Assembly: GCA_964394395.1 (NCBI GenBank)
Contig: CAYMWV010000189.1
Span: 1 to 6,609 of the forward strand
Length of the DNA stretch: 6,609 bases
DNA from: Sediminispirochaeta sp964394395
GTDB taxonomy: Bacteria; Spirochaetota; Spirochaetia; DSM-16054; Sediminispirochaetaceae
Direction of reading: 5' to 3'
Both the position numbers and the translations under genes were made by a program. Positions 1-5,623 of this stretch are shown piece after piece. The notes below the pieces were generated by a model. It did no database searches. It was not told the DNA's origin and worked only from the letters and a program-made list of their open reading frames with translations. Positions within the stretch are counted from its first letter, which is position 1, and every line of letters starts with the position of its first letter.

Positions 1-2
1 CG

Positions 3-47
3 GACATTACTTCCCACTCCATTGACCCAGCCCGCCGACAAGCGTAG
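3..47 (+). CDS. Possible 3' end of an upstream gene (partial)
   Basis: Frame 3 reads DITSHSIDPARRQA and stops at TAG 45-47, nine bases before the ATG at 57. That spacing, with the TAGGAT overlap acting as a weak ribosome site for the next gene, is what an operon junction would look like. Fourteen residues are too few to name a family. Frame 2 also ends early (TGA 23-25) and frame 1 stays open past position 60, so the reading frame is uncertain. Confidence 0.25.
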   Translation, partial: DITSHSIDPARRQA

Positions 48-56
48 GATATCCCC

Positions 57-866
57 ATGGAAGTATCAGAAGCGACAGCACAGAAGGAGACAAAGGTCGA
101 AGCGATCATGGAGGCAAAGCCGGGGAACATCTACAAAAGGATTGAGGCGGCCATTGCAGAGGAGGCCGTCGGGGCGGTGGTGGATACCATCTCCATCGGG
201 CTGGGCTACACCGCTGTCACCACCAGCGACGGCCGCTGCGGGGTCTCCTTTACCTACTTTACCCGCAAGAGTGATAGCTGCACAGTGGTAAAGCATCCCA
301 TGGATTTTGAGGGTGCCCCTGCAGCAGATATGCTCCCCCTCCTTCATTCGGAAAAACTGATAGAGCGGGCGGCGGGGATTGCTCTGGTCAACGCCCTCAA
401 TAACCGCCGCAGCGCTTCCATGGAGGAGGACTCCGGCACTATCCTGGAGAAGCTGGAACTGAAGGCGGGGGGTCGTTGTGCCATGGTGGGCTTTTTCGGC
501 CCCGTTGTATCAGAGCTAAAGAAAGCTCAGGTGCAGCTGGAGACCATCGACGAATCAAAGGGGATCGGTGAGAGCGAACGCTTCTACCGCTTTCTCAAGG
601 AGGAGGCGGATGCGCTTATCCTCACCTCCACCAGCCTGATCAACGGCACCGCCGAGGGAATCCTGGCGCAGCTGCGCCCCGGAGCACGGTCGATCATGCT
701 TGGACCCACCACGATCATGCTGCCGGAGGTGTTTGAAGATCTGCCGGTGGGTTTCCTGGGGGGTATTTCGGTTAGCGATAAGGAAGGGGTTCTCAAGGCG
801 GTGCGTCACGGCAAGGGGACCCACAGCATCAACAAATTCGCAAAAAAAGTGATTGCCCGGCTATAG
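57..866 (+). CDS. DUF4213/DUF364 family protein (putative heavy-metal chelation)
   Basis: A cytosolic protein of 269 residues with the two-part architecture of the DUF4213/DUF364 family. An N-terminal alpha/beta domain covers about residues 22-115 and includes the GLGYTAVTTSDGRCGVSFT stretch (48-66). A Rossmann-like C-terminal domain covers about 135-265, with the glycine-rich MVGFFGPVV (143-151), the TSTSLINGTAEG segment (190-201), GPTTIMLPEVF (216-226) and the family-typical GISVSDKEGVL (236-246). The family is linked to metal handling and often sits near metal or siderophore transport genes, but no reaction is established. There is no signal peptide or membrane segment. The ATG at 57 has a weak AGGAT six bases upstream. 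An alternative ATG at 108 would remove 17 poorly conserved residues, with an AAGG eleven bases upstream. Domain assignment is fairly secure; function is not. Confidence 0.8.
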   Translation: MEVSEATAQKETKVEAIMEAKPGNIYKRIEAAIAEEAVGAVVDTISIGLGYTAVTTSDGRCGVSFTYFTRKSDSCTVVKHPMDFEGAPAADMLPLLHSEKLIERAAGIALVNALNNRRSASMEEDSGTILEKLELKAGGRCAMVGFFGPVVSELKKAQVQLETIDESKGIGESERFYRFLKEEADALILTSTSLINGTAEGILAQLRPGARSIMLGPTTIMLPEVFEDLPVGFLGGISVSDKEGVLKAVRHGKGTHSINKFAKKVIARL

Positions 867-890
867 TCCGGCTATAGTCCGGCTATAAGC
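858..890. repeat. 11-bp tandem repeat with stop codons in all six frames
   Basis: Three head-to-tail copies of CGGCTATAGTC lie at 858-868, 869-879 and 880-890; the third reads CGGCTATAAGC. The core CTATAG is its own reverse complement, so each copy carries a stop on both strands. Because 11 is not a multiple of three, successive copies shift the frame. Plus-strand stops fall at 864, 875 and 886, and minus-strand stops at 885-883, 874-872 and 863-861, covering every frame. The first copy ends the DUF364 gene and the third ends the convergent gene. The third copy can also form a five-pair hairpin (880-892), but no T-tract follows it. Confidence 0.85.
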
Positions 891-1434
891 CGTACTCCAC
901 CACCGCCGGAAGGCTCAACCGTCCAGGCTCCTTGCTGATCCGGGAGAACCAGTCGTACCGGAGAAGGAAGCGTTCGATAAAGGGACACTCCTCTCCTCGA
1001 ACAGTGCCCCGGAAGTGAAAGAAGATCTGTTCACCCTCCCGGTTCACCATATAGACCCGCTCAGCCACAGAGGACTGTAAAAAACTTTCGTTGATATCTC
1101 TGAAGAGTGCATCCGCAGTACCGCAATCGGCGCTGCCCCAGGAGTCATCAAGAAAGACCATCCGGGAGGGGAAAACAACCGTCACATCCCCCTGGTGGAA
1201 CCGGTACTCCCCGGCCCGGTAATCGATCACATTGGTGGAAATAAAGACCAGCCCCCGCTCTTCATAGGGTCCCCGGGCAAGAAGGGCCACCCCCTCCTCG
1301 GGACGGGGCCGGGGAAGCCGCCCATCCGCTGGTTGACCCTCTTGAGAAAAGGAAAGCTCGGCACACATCAAAAAAAGGAGAAGGGTCAGGACAAAGAGAG
1401 CAAAATACCGAATCGGTCTACCATGGATCAACAT
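883..1434 (-). CDS. Exported protein of unknown function
   Basis: From the preferred ATG at 1434 this gives 183 residues. It begins with a classic export signal: a short basic n-region (LIHGRPIR), a hydrophobic core FALFVLTLLLFLMC and a polar end AELSFSQ. FLMC is a poor lipobox, so a periplasmic or secreted protein is likelier than a lipoprotein. The mature part has a proline- and arginine-rich linker (PADGRLPRPRPEEG), then a globular region with two cysteines that could pair, and ends in PAVVEYGL. I recognise no family. The frame stays open to a GTG at 1497, and an ATG at 1440 also exists. The 1434 start is preferred because AGGATGG precedes it at good spacing and it gives a normal signal n-region. 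The gene lies downstream of hipA on the same strand and converges on the DUF364 gene. Confidence 0.6.
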   Translation of the reverse strand: MLIHGRPIRYFALFVLTLLLFLMCAELSFSQEGQPADGRLPRPRPEEGVALLARGPYEERGLVFISTNVIDYRAGEYRFHQGDVTVVFPSRMVFLDDSWGSADCGTADALFRDINESFLQSSVAERVYMVNREGEQIFFHFRGTVRGEECPFIERFLLRYDWFSRISKEPGRLSLPAVVEYGL

Positions 1435-1450
1435 AACCATCCTGGAAGAG

Positions 1451-1478
1451 AGTATATACCAAAAGGGCTTCATTACAA
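1451..1478 (-). promoter_or_regulatory. Possible sigma-70 promoter for the exported-protein gene
   Basis: On the minus strand TTGTAA (1478-1473) is followed after 16 bases by TATACT (1456-1451). Transcription would start near 1444, leaving a leader of about ten bases before the ATG at 1434 that contains its AGGATGG ribosome site. The very short leader and the imperfect -35 make this tentative. Its position just after hipA suggests that the gene need not depend on read-through from the toxin-antitoxin operon. Confidence 0.3.
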
Positions 1479-1519
1479 AGATAGGAATGAAAATCACACT
1501 TATTCACTTTCTACCCCCT

Positions 1520-2833
1520 CTATACTTTTTTAGGAAGCAAACCCAATCTTAGATTGGTTTCTACTGTTTTTCGCAAATTGTTTGATAATTCATATTCAGC
1601 CGCCAATCGTGAGAAGTGGGAAAAAGCTTCACCCACCCCGGCGATTATATCCTGGCTTTTCTTTTCGCTAAGATTGCAATAACGGCCGAATTGCGTCAAA
1701 TCTTCGTACAGGAAATCATTATTTTTCCGGTTCAACCAGCACTGATGATTTCGGGTGAATTTCCCTGTCGGATCGTATGCATACGTCAGATCAAAAGCTG
1801 GAGAAAGACTCCACTTCCCGGCCCTGTCCATGAGGAAACCAGTATTCTTGGTATGATCATCCTGGTTTCTTCCGATTATATTAAAAACGGCCCGCCTGAA
1901 GATTTCCTTTTCCGCAGCATGCCCTATCTTCAACTGCCGTATAAGCAATATCAATTGCTCATATGAGTTTATTTCATCGCGGTTCGCATGGGCTAATCCC
2001 GCCCAGGAAGCATAGTGTAACTTATCCAGTTTTTCGTTTCTGATTATGCGATCAAACCGCTCAATCAGGAAATGCCGGTCTTTGGAGTCATCAATCAGTT
2101 CAGTCCTGGGCATATCAATACCGGCCTTATGCGCAATCAGGCTGTAAATATATTCGAGAACAGGCATACCCTTGGGGTCCCTGCCGTCCTTGTCCTTATT
2201 GGACCTTGAATCGAATTTTAAGAGCCAGTACGTGTAATGCGGCCCATGGTTTACCGTACCGTCCAAGAGCTTCCCTGTACTTGATTTCGCAACCAGTGCT
2301 TTTGAGCGGGCACCTCCCGCACTGGAACCGATTCGTATCATGGTCAACGCAGCCGCCCGGTCTCCAGTGGAAAGCAGGCTTTCATGTAACTTTGATTGAC
2401 GTTGTTGAAGAAGCTCAGCCAATTCCGAAAGATGCTGCAAATCCAGTGCTGAACGCTGCAGAGGAAGGGATTCCCCCGGCTTATATTCCAAGGCACCCAT
2501 TCCGCGGTCCGCTATATAATTCAACCTGTCCAGGGCGGTAACCTCAGACGCCGGTATATTCTTCTCGGTCATATACACGTCTATCAATTGGCTGCCGAAT
2601 TTGTCCGGCAGAGAATCTGCGATAAAGCCGGGAACACCCTGGAATGATTTGAAGCTAATCCCGTCGAAAGAAAAACGACTCGGAGGATACCGCAAATGAA
2701 CAGGAGCGATCTGAATACCGGAATCCATAAACCCCGGTTCATATTCGAACGTGGCAATGCGATTTTGCCCCGGAGCATATCCCAGGGAACCGACCTTCGT
2801 ACCCCAGAGTTGAACGTCAACGATTCCCCTCAC
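1520..2833 (-). CDS. hipA: HipA-type serine/threonine kinase toxin
   Basis: The 437-residue product is close to the 440 of E. coli HipA. In that family HipA phosphorylates a translation component (glutamyl-tRNA synthetase in E. coli), causing growth arrest and persistence; the target here is unknown. The N-terminal HipA domain covers about residues 1-110, followed by the kinase-like HipA C domain. Visible motifs are the glycine-rich loop GGARSKA (173-179), preceded by S170/S171 as candidate autophosphorylation sites, a candidate ATP lysine K206, ERFDR (258-262), the catalytic loop NQDDHTKN (323-330) and the metal-binding AFD (346-348). D325 and D348 are 23 residues apart, as are D309 and D332 in E. 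coli HipA. All key residues are present, so the kinase looks active. The start is GTG at 2833, overlapping the hipB stop as GTGA, with GGGGAG seven bases upstream. The gene is AT-richer than its surroundings, suggesting transfer. Confidence 0.93.
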   Translation of the reverse strand: MRGIVDVQLWGTKVGSLGYAPGQNRIATFEYEPGFMDSGIQIAPVHLRYPPSRFSFDGISFKSFQGVPGFIADSLPDKFGSQLIDVYMTEKNIPASEVTALDRLNYIADRGMGALEYKPGESLPLQRSALDLQHLSELAELLQQRQSKLHESLLSTGDRAAALTMIRIGSSAGGARSKALVAKSSTGKLLDGTVNHGPHYTYWLLKFDSRSNKDKDGRDPKGMPVLEYIYSLIAHKAGIDMPRTELIDDSKDRHFLIERFDRIIRNEKLDKLHYASWAGLAHANRDEINSYEQLILLIRQLKIGHAAEKEIFRRAVFNIIGRNQDDHTKNTGFLMDRAGKWSLSPAFDLTYAYDPTGKFTRNHQCWLNRKNNDFLYEDLTQFGRYCNLSEKKSQDIIAGVGEAFSHFSRLAAEYELSNNLRKTVETNLRLGLLPKKV

Positions 2834-3168
2834 CCTTCATCTCCCCACTGAAAATCATCATCCGGCTTCCGTTTATCCCGAACACGCTTCGGCAATTCGA
2901 TCTGGTTCTTTACCCTGGGGCTGTAGGATTCAGATTCCGGAAACATCAACTTGAGCCGTTCAAGCTCCCCCACGGCCCGCAGGAACCGGATAAAGTTCTT
3001 CAGGCTTGTTCCCGTCGACCCCTGTTTGAAGTTATAGAAGGTTTTCCGGCTGATACCCGCAGACTCCTCCATCTCCGTTTCTTTCATGTGATGCTCGATA
3101 CGGATTTTATCAACCTGCTCTGCAAGATCGCGAATGATATCCTCATCAGTCATCAAGTTGTAATCCAT
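2830..3168 (-). CDS. hipB: HipB-like Xre-family antitoxin
   Basis: A 112-residue DNA-binding protein that should neutralise the adjacent HipA and repress the shared operon. A helix-turn-helix of the Xre/Cro type covers about residues 13-70, with the turn at SAGIS (36-40) and the probable recognition helix at RKTFYNFKQG (41-50). The C-terminal tail (about 83-112) is charged and likely flexible, ending in DDDFQWGDEG. A tryptophan in such a tail (here W108) recalls the C-terminal tryptophan of E. coli HipB and may be a partner-contact or degradation element, which is inference. The ATG at 3168 has GGAG five bases upstream. The stop codon overlaps the hipA start by four bases, implying translational coupling. 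The promoter region carries two matching palindromes. The antitoxin-first order is standard for hipBA. Confidence 0.88.
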   Translation of the reverse strand: MDYNLMTDEDIIRDLAEQVDKIRIEHHMKETEMEESAGISRKTFYNFKQGSTGTSLKNFIRFLRAVGELERLKLMFPESESYSPRVKNQIELPKRVRDKRKPDDDFQWGDEG

Positions 3169-3183
3169 ACAGTCTCCATAAGA

Positions 3184-3195
3184 GTAATATATTAC
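3184..3195. promoter_or_regulatory. Operator palindrome O1 of the hipBA promoter
   Basis: A perfect 12-bp palindrome, GTAATATATTAC, over the expected transcription start (about 3191) of hipBA. It is repeated with one mismatch at 3225-3236. Its position would let a bound HipB dimer block RNA polymerase. HipB-type antitoxins are known to bind palindromes in their own promoters; binding here is inferred. Confidence 0.65.
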
Positions 3196-3197
3196 AC

Positions 3198-3227
3198 ATT
3201 ATAGCATAATAACACCCTTTATAGGAA
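3198..3227 (-). promoter_or_regulatory. hipBA promoter with extended -10
   Basis: On the minus strand a consensus TATAAT (3203-3198) is preceded by TG and one base, making an extended -10 (TGCTATAAT). The -35 is weak: TTCCTA at 18-base spacing is the best fit, and it overlaps the upstream palindrome. The predicted start near 3191 leaves a leader of about 22 bases before hipB with a GGAG ribosome site. Extended -10 promoters tolerate poor -35 elements. Confidence 0.65.
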
Positions 3228-3236
3228 ATATATTAC
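3225..3236. promoter_or_regulatory. Operator palindrome O2 of the hipBA promoter
   Basis: GAAATATATTAC, eleven of twelve bases matching the palindrome at 3184-3195. Read on the opposite strand it also shares the flanking GA with O1 (GAGTAATATATT in both). The two centres are 41 bp apart, close to four helical turns, so bound dimers would sit on the same DNA face. It overlaps the -35 region. Confidence 0.6.
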
Positions 3237-3263
3237 TCATTTATTAAATACTTCGGCATAAAA

Positions 3264-3529
3264 CTACAAAGGAGGGGCAATCTGCACGACCTCTTCTCCC
3301 GCCATCACCCCTTCACCGTTTTTCGATACGAACCGGGAGAATCCAAAAGACCGGTTGTTAATAGTTTATGAGCGGTAAGTAGATCTTGCTCCAAGGCTGG
3401 ATCCCAATCCTGGTAAGATTCACAAGCCTTGATAGCATTTCCAACTTCCTGACTTGAACGATTTCCACTAGTAGAAAAAAAATACCCAGGAGCCAAATAC
3501 ATGGTTAGGGAAAACGAGCGGTCCATCAA
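3264..3529 (-). pseudogene. Fic-family protein fragment, frameshifted and truncated
   Basis: The upstream frame (3529 to 3305) encodes SSQEVGNAIKACESY and then DLLTAHKLLTTGLLDSPGSYR, which fits the region just before the active site of Fic-family AMP transferases. At the A5 run (T5 on the plus strand, 3319-3323) the family pattern leaves this frame and continues in another as NGEGVMAGEEVVQIAPP, ending at TAG 3264-3266. One extra A would rejoin the two parts into a normal Fic stretch (YRKNGEGVMAGEEVVQIAPP). The catalytic HPFxDGNGR half is absent, and no good ribosome site precedes the TTG/ATG at 3529/3526. The glmS tail hairpins lie directly upstream. This is a dead remnant cut at both ends, lying immediately upstream of the hipBA control region. 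Confidence 0.75.
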
Positions 3530-3530
3530 G

Positions 3531-3563
3531 AGAAAACTATTCCACCGTCGCTTCGCGGCGGTG
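3531..3563 (-). terminator. Probable intrinsic terminator of glmS
   Basis: Downstream of glmS on the minus strand, CACCGCCGC and GCGACGGTG (3563-3555 and 3551-3543) pair over nine positions, one of them G-T, around a three-base loop. After GAATAG comes TTTTCTCTT. The T-run begins six bases after the stem and is short, so termination may be partial. Confidence 0.5.
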
Positions 3564-3580
3564 TTCGTTCACTCGGCCAT

Positions 3581-3598
3581 GGGCGAGCGAGCTCGCCC
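3581..3598. repeat. GC-rich hairpin downstream of glmS
   Basis: GGGCGAG (3581-3587) pairs perfectly with CTCGCCC (3592-3598) around a four-base loop, in the spacer right after the glmS stop. A competing pairing exists between GAGCGAG (3585-3591) and CTCGCTC (3605-3611), which includes the glmS stop codon. There is no T-run. It may stabilise the glmS 3' end or belong to a compound terminator with the hairpin at 3543-3563. Confidence 0.55.
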
Positions 3599-3609
3599 GC
3601 GGCTCTCGC

Positions 3610-5505
3610 TCACTCCACCGTAACACTCTTTGCCAGGTTGCGGGGCTGGTCCACGTTGCGGCCCAGCTCCAGAGCGCAGTAGTAGGCGAAGAGCTGCAGG
3701 GGAACCACCATCAAAAAGGGGTACATCAGTTCGTTGGTGTGGGGTACGTAGATGACATCGTCGGCAATCTGGGCCGGGGCGTCGTCCCCCTCAACGGCGA
3801 CGGCGATCACCTTCCCTTTCCGGGCCTTCACCTCCTTCATGCTGGTGATCACCTTGTCCCGGAGGGAGTCGTCGGGCACCAGGAAGAGGCTCGGGGTCTC
3901 GTCGTTAATGAGGGCGATGGGGCCGTGTTTGATCTCTGCGGCGCTGTAGCCTTCGGCGTGGATGTAGCTGATCTCCTTCAGCTTGAGGGCCCCTTCCAGA
4001 GCTACGGGATAGTTGATCCCCCGGCCCAGAAAGAGAAAGTTGCTATACCGGGCGTACTTTGCCGCCAGAGCTTCGATGGGTCCGGTGTCTGCCAGGAGTT
4101 TGGTGATCTGATCGGGAATGGCCTTCAAATCCCGGGCGTAGTCCAGCCCCGCCTCGTAGGACATGTGGCGCATCCGGGCCATCAGGAGGGTAAAGATGTA
4201 AAAGACCGATATCTGGCTGGTGAAGGCCTTGGTGGAAGCTACAGCAATCTCCGGACCGGAGTGGATGTAGACCCCGCCATTGCTTTCCCGGGCGATGGTG
4301 GAACCGACCACATTACACACCCCAAGCACCTTTGCGCCTTTCCTCTGCAGCTCCCGAAGGGCGTAGAGGGTATCGATGGTCTCACCGGACTGGCTCACCG
4401 CAAAGTAGAGGCTGCCGGGGGTGACGATGGGGTTTCGGTACCGCACCTCCGAACTCAGCTCCGCCCCGGCCTGGATTCGGGCCACACTTTCAAGGATGTA
4501 GGCCCCCACCATGCCGGCGTAGTAGCTGGTTCCGGCGGCGATAATCCCCACCCGGTCTACTCCGAGCAGCTCCCGGGCATCCATATTGAGCCCCCCCAGA
4601 TGGCCCGTGGCTCCCTCCAGGTCGATCCGTCCCCGCAGGGCCCGTTCAATGCTCAGGGGCTGCTCGTGAATCTCCTTCTCCATGAAATAGCGGTAGTCAT
4701 CCTTCTCGATCTGCTCCAGCTCCCACTCTATTTCATGGATCTCCTTCCGGATGGTGCGCTCGTTCAGGTCCGAGGTGGTGTGGCCATCCTTGGTGATCAC
4801 CACCATCTCCCCATCCTCCAGGTAGACCGCCTGTTTTGTGTAGGCGAGCATGGCGGTAACATCGGAGGCGATAAACATCTCCCCATCACCCACTCCCACC
4901 ACCAGGGGTGAGCCGTTCCGGGCTCCCACAATCTTGCCAGGCTCATCGGCGTGCATCACCGCAATACCGTAGGTTCCCTTCAAAAGAAAGAGAGCCTGCC
5001 GGACAGCCTTCTCAAGGTCCCCCTGGTAGAGATCGCCAATGAGGTGAGCAATCACCTCAGAATCGGTGTCGCTGATAAAGCGGTGTCCCTCTGATGCAAG
5101 GCGCCCTTTGAGGGGCAGGTAGTTCTCGATAATGCCGTTGTGAACCAAAGTGATCTTACCGGTGTCATCGCTGTGGGGATGGGCGTTCTCATCGTTCACC
5201 TCGCCATGGGTGGCCCACCGGGTATGGCCGATGCCGAAACTCCCGGCAGCCGTTTCCGGAACAATCTCCCTAAGGTCTGCAATCTTCCCCTTCCGTTTCC
5301 AGGTTCGTAAGGCAGCAGCTTTTTTGGAGCCCTTTCCATTCCCGCCGGGCTCCCCGATGGGTTTTCCGCCGGGCTCCCCGATGGGCTCAAGATCCTCCAC
5401 GGCGATACCCGCTGAATCGTAGCCCCGGTACTCCAGCCGTTTAAGCCCCTCCAGCAGCACCTTCGCTGCCGGCCGGGGTCCGCAATATCCAATTATTCCG
5501 CACAT
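3610..5505 (-). CDS. glmS: Glutamine--fructose-6-phosphate aminotransferase (isomerizing)
   Basis: This cytosolic enzyme makes glucosamine-6-phosphate from fructose-6-phosphate and glutamine, the entry step to UDP-GlcNAc for peptidoglycan and outer-envelope glycans. The glutaminase domain (about 2-250) starts with the catalytic Cys2 in MCGIIGY and carries GHTRWATHG (93-101) and NGIIENY (123-129). Two SIS sugar-isomerase domains follow, with SQSGET (371-376), ASTKAFTSQ (423-431) and a conserved block around AEGYSAAEIKHGP (517-529), and the classic end NLAKSVTVE. At 631 residues it is about 20 longer than E. coli GlmS (609). The excess lies in an insertion at about 39-60 built from a duplicated PIGEPGG unit. 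The ATG at 5505 has AAGGAG nine bases upstream. It has its own promoter at 5562-5590. The regulator gene upstream lies 118 bases away on the same strand. No glmS ribozyme is visible in the leader. Confidence 0.98.
   Translation of the reverse strand: MCGIIGYCGPRPAAKVLLEGLKRLEYRGYDSAGIAVEDLEPIGEPGGKPIGEPGGNGKGSKKAAALRTWKRKGKIADLREIVPETAAGSFGIGHTRWATHGEVNDENAHPHSDDTGKITLVHNGIIENYLPLKGRLASEGHRFISDTDSEVIAHLIGDLYQGDLEKAVRQALFLLKGTYGIAVMHADEPGKIVGARNGSPLVVGVGDGEMFIASDVTAMLAYTKQAVYLEDGEMVVITKDGHTTSDLNERTIRKEIHEIEWELEQIEKDDYRYFMEKEIHEQPLSIERALRGRIDLEGATGHLGGLNMDARELLGVDRVGIIAAGTSYYAGMVGAYILESVARIQAGAELSSEVRYRNPIVTPGSLYFAVSQSGETIDTLYALRELQRKGAKVLGVCNVVGSTIARESNGGVYIHSGPEIAVASTKAFTSQISVFYIFTLLMARMRHMSYEAGLDYARDLKAIPDQITKLLADTGPIEALAAKYARYSNFLFLGRGINYPVALEGALKLKEISYIHAEGYSAAEIKHGPIALINDETPSLFLVPDDSLRDKVITSMKEVKARKGKVIAVAVEGDDAPAQIADDVIYVPHTNELMYPFLMVVPLQLFAYYCALELGRNVDQPRNLAKSVTVE
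5338..5385. repeat. Two-copy 24-bp in-frame tandem repeat inside glmS
   Basis: Copies at 5338-5361 and 5362-5385 share an identical 20-base core (5342-5361 and 5366-5385). They encode PIGEPGGK (41-48) and PIGEPGGN (49-56). The repeat lies in a loop of the glutaminase domain between the YRGYDSAGIAV motif and the GKIADL segment, where most GlmS proteins are much shorter. Confidence 0.85.
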
Positions 5506-5561
5506 GGGATGATTCTCCTTGATGGTTCAGCTTTCTGTTGCTCAATATGCTTTTCGGGCTT

Positions 5562-5590
5562 AGTATAGCGCACTTTTACCTCTTTGTCAT
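5562..5590 (-). promoter_or_regulatory. glmS promoter
   Basis: On the minus strand ATGACA (5590-5585) is followed after exactly 17 bases by TATACT (5567-5562). Each hexamer matches five of six sigma-70 consensus positions. Transcription would begin near 5555, giving a leader of about 50 bases that ends in the AAGGAG ribosome site. The -35 lies upstream in the spacer after the regulator gene, so glmS can be transcribed independently of it. No terminator separates the two genes, so read-through is also possible. Confidence 0.6.
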
Positions 5591-5595
5591 GAAAT

Positions 5596-5612
5596 GCTAA
5601 AGGGGGCTAAAG
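5596..5612. repeat. Short 10-bp direct repeat upstream of glmS
   Basis: GCTAAAG occurs at 5596-5602 and again at 5606-5612, separated by GGG. It lies just upstream of the glmS -35 element. Short repeats like this can be chance; it is recorded because of its place next to a promoter. Confidence 0.4.
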
Positions 5613-5623
5613 CAGGGCCACTT

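Noticed and set aside
840..860. T7 run on the minus strand (A-run at 842-848) as a terminator for the exported-protein gene
   Set aside because: No stem ends immediately before the T-run; the only hairpin, in the repeat at 880-892, is about 30 bases away and weak.
3305..3529. The 74-residue frame as an intact small gene
   Set aside because: No ribosome site, and the Fic similarity continues in another frame after the A-tract, so it is better read as a broken fragment.
3540..3610. CRISPR or REP-type array from the clustered hairpins
   Set aside because: Repeats are short, imperfect and not regularly spaced, with no spacer structure.
3739..4911. Long 390-codon open frame on the plus strand
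   Set aside because: It lies wholly antisense to glmS, its sequence shows no domain, and such frames are expected opposite GC-rich genes.
5506..5560. glmS ribozyme or riboswitch in the glmS leader
   Set aside because: The leader is only about 50 bases from the predicted start and shows none of the nested pairing of the glmS ribozyme.
5585..5612. Crp-type binding site near the glmS promoter
   Set aside because: No TGTGA-N6-TCACA or TTGAT-N4-ATCAA pattern is present; only a TCATGA palindrome occurs, too short to support a site.
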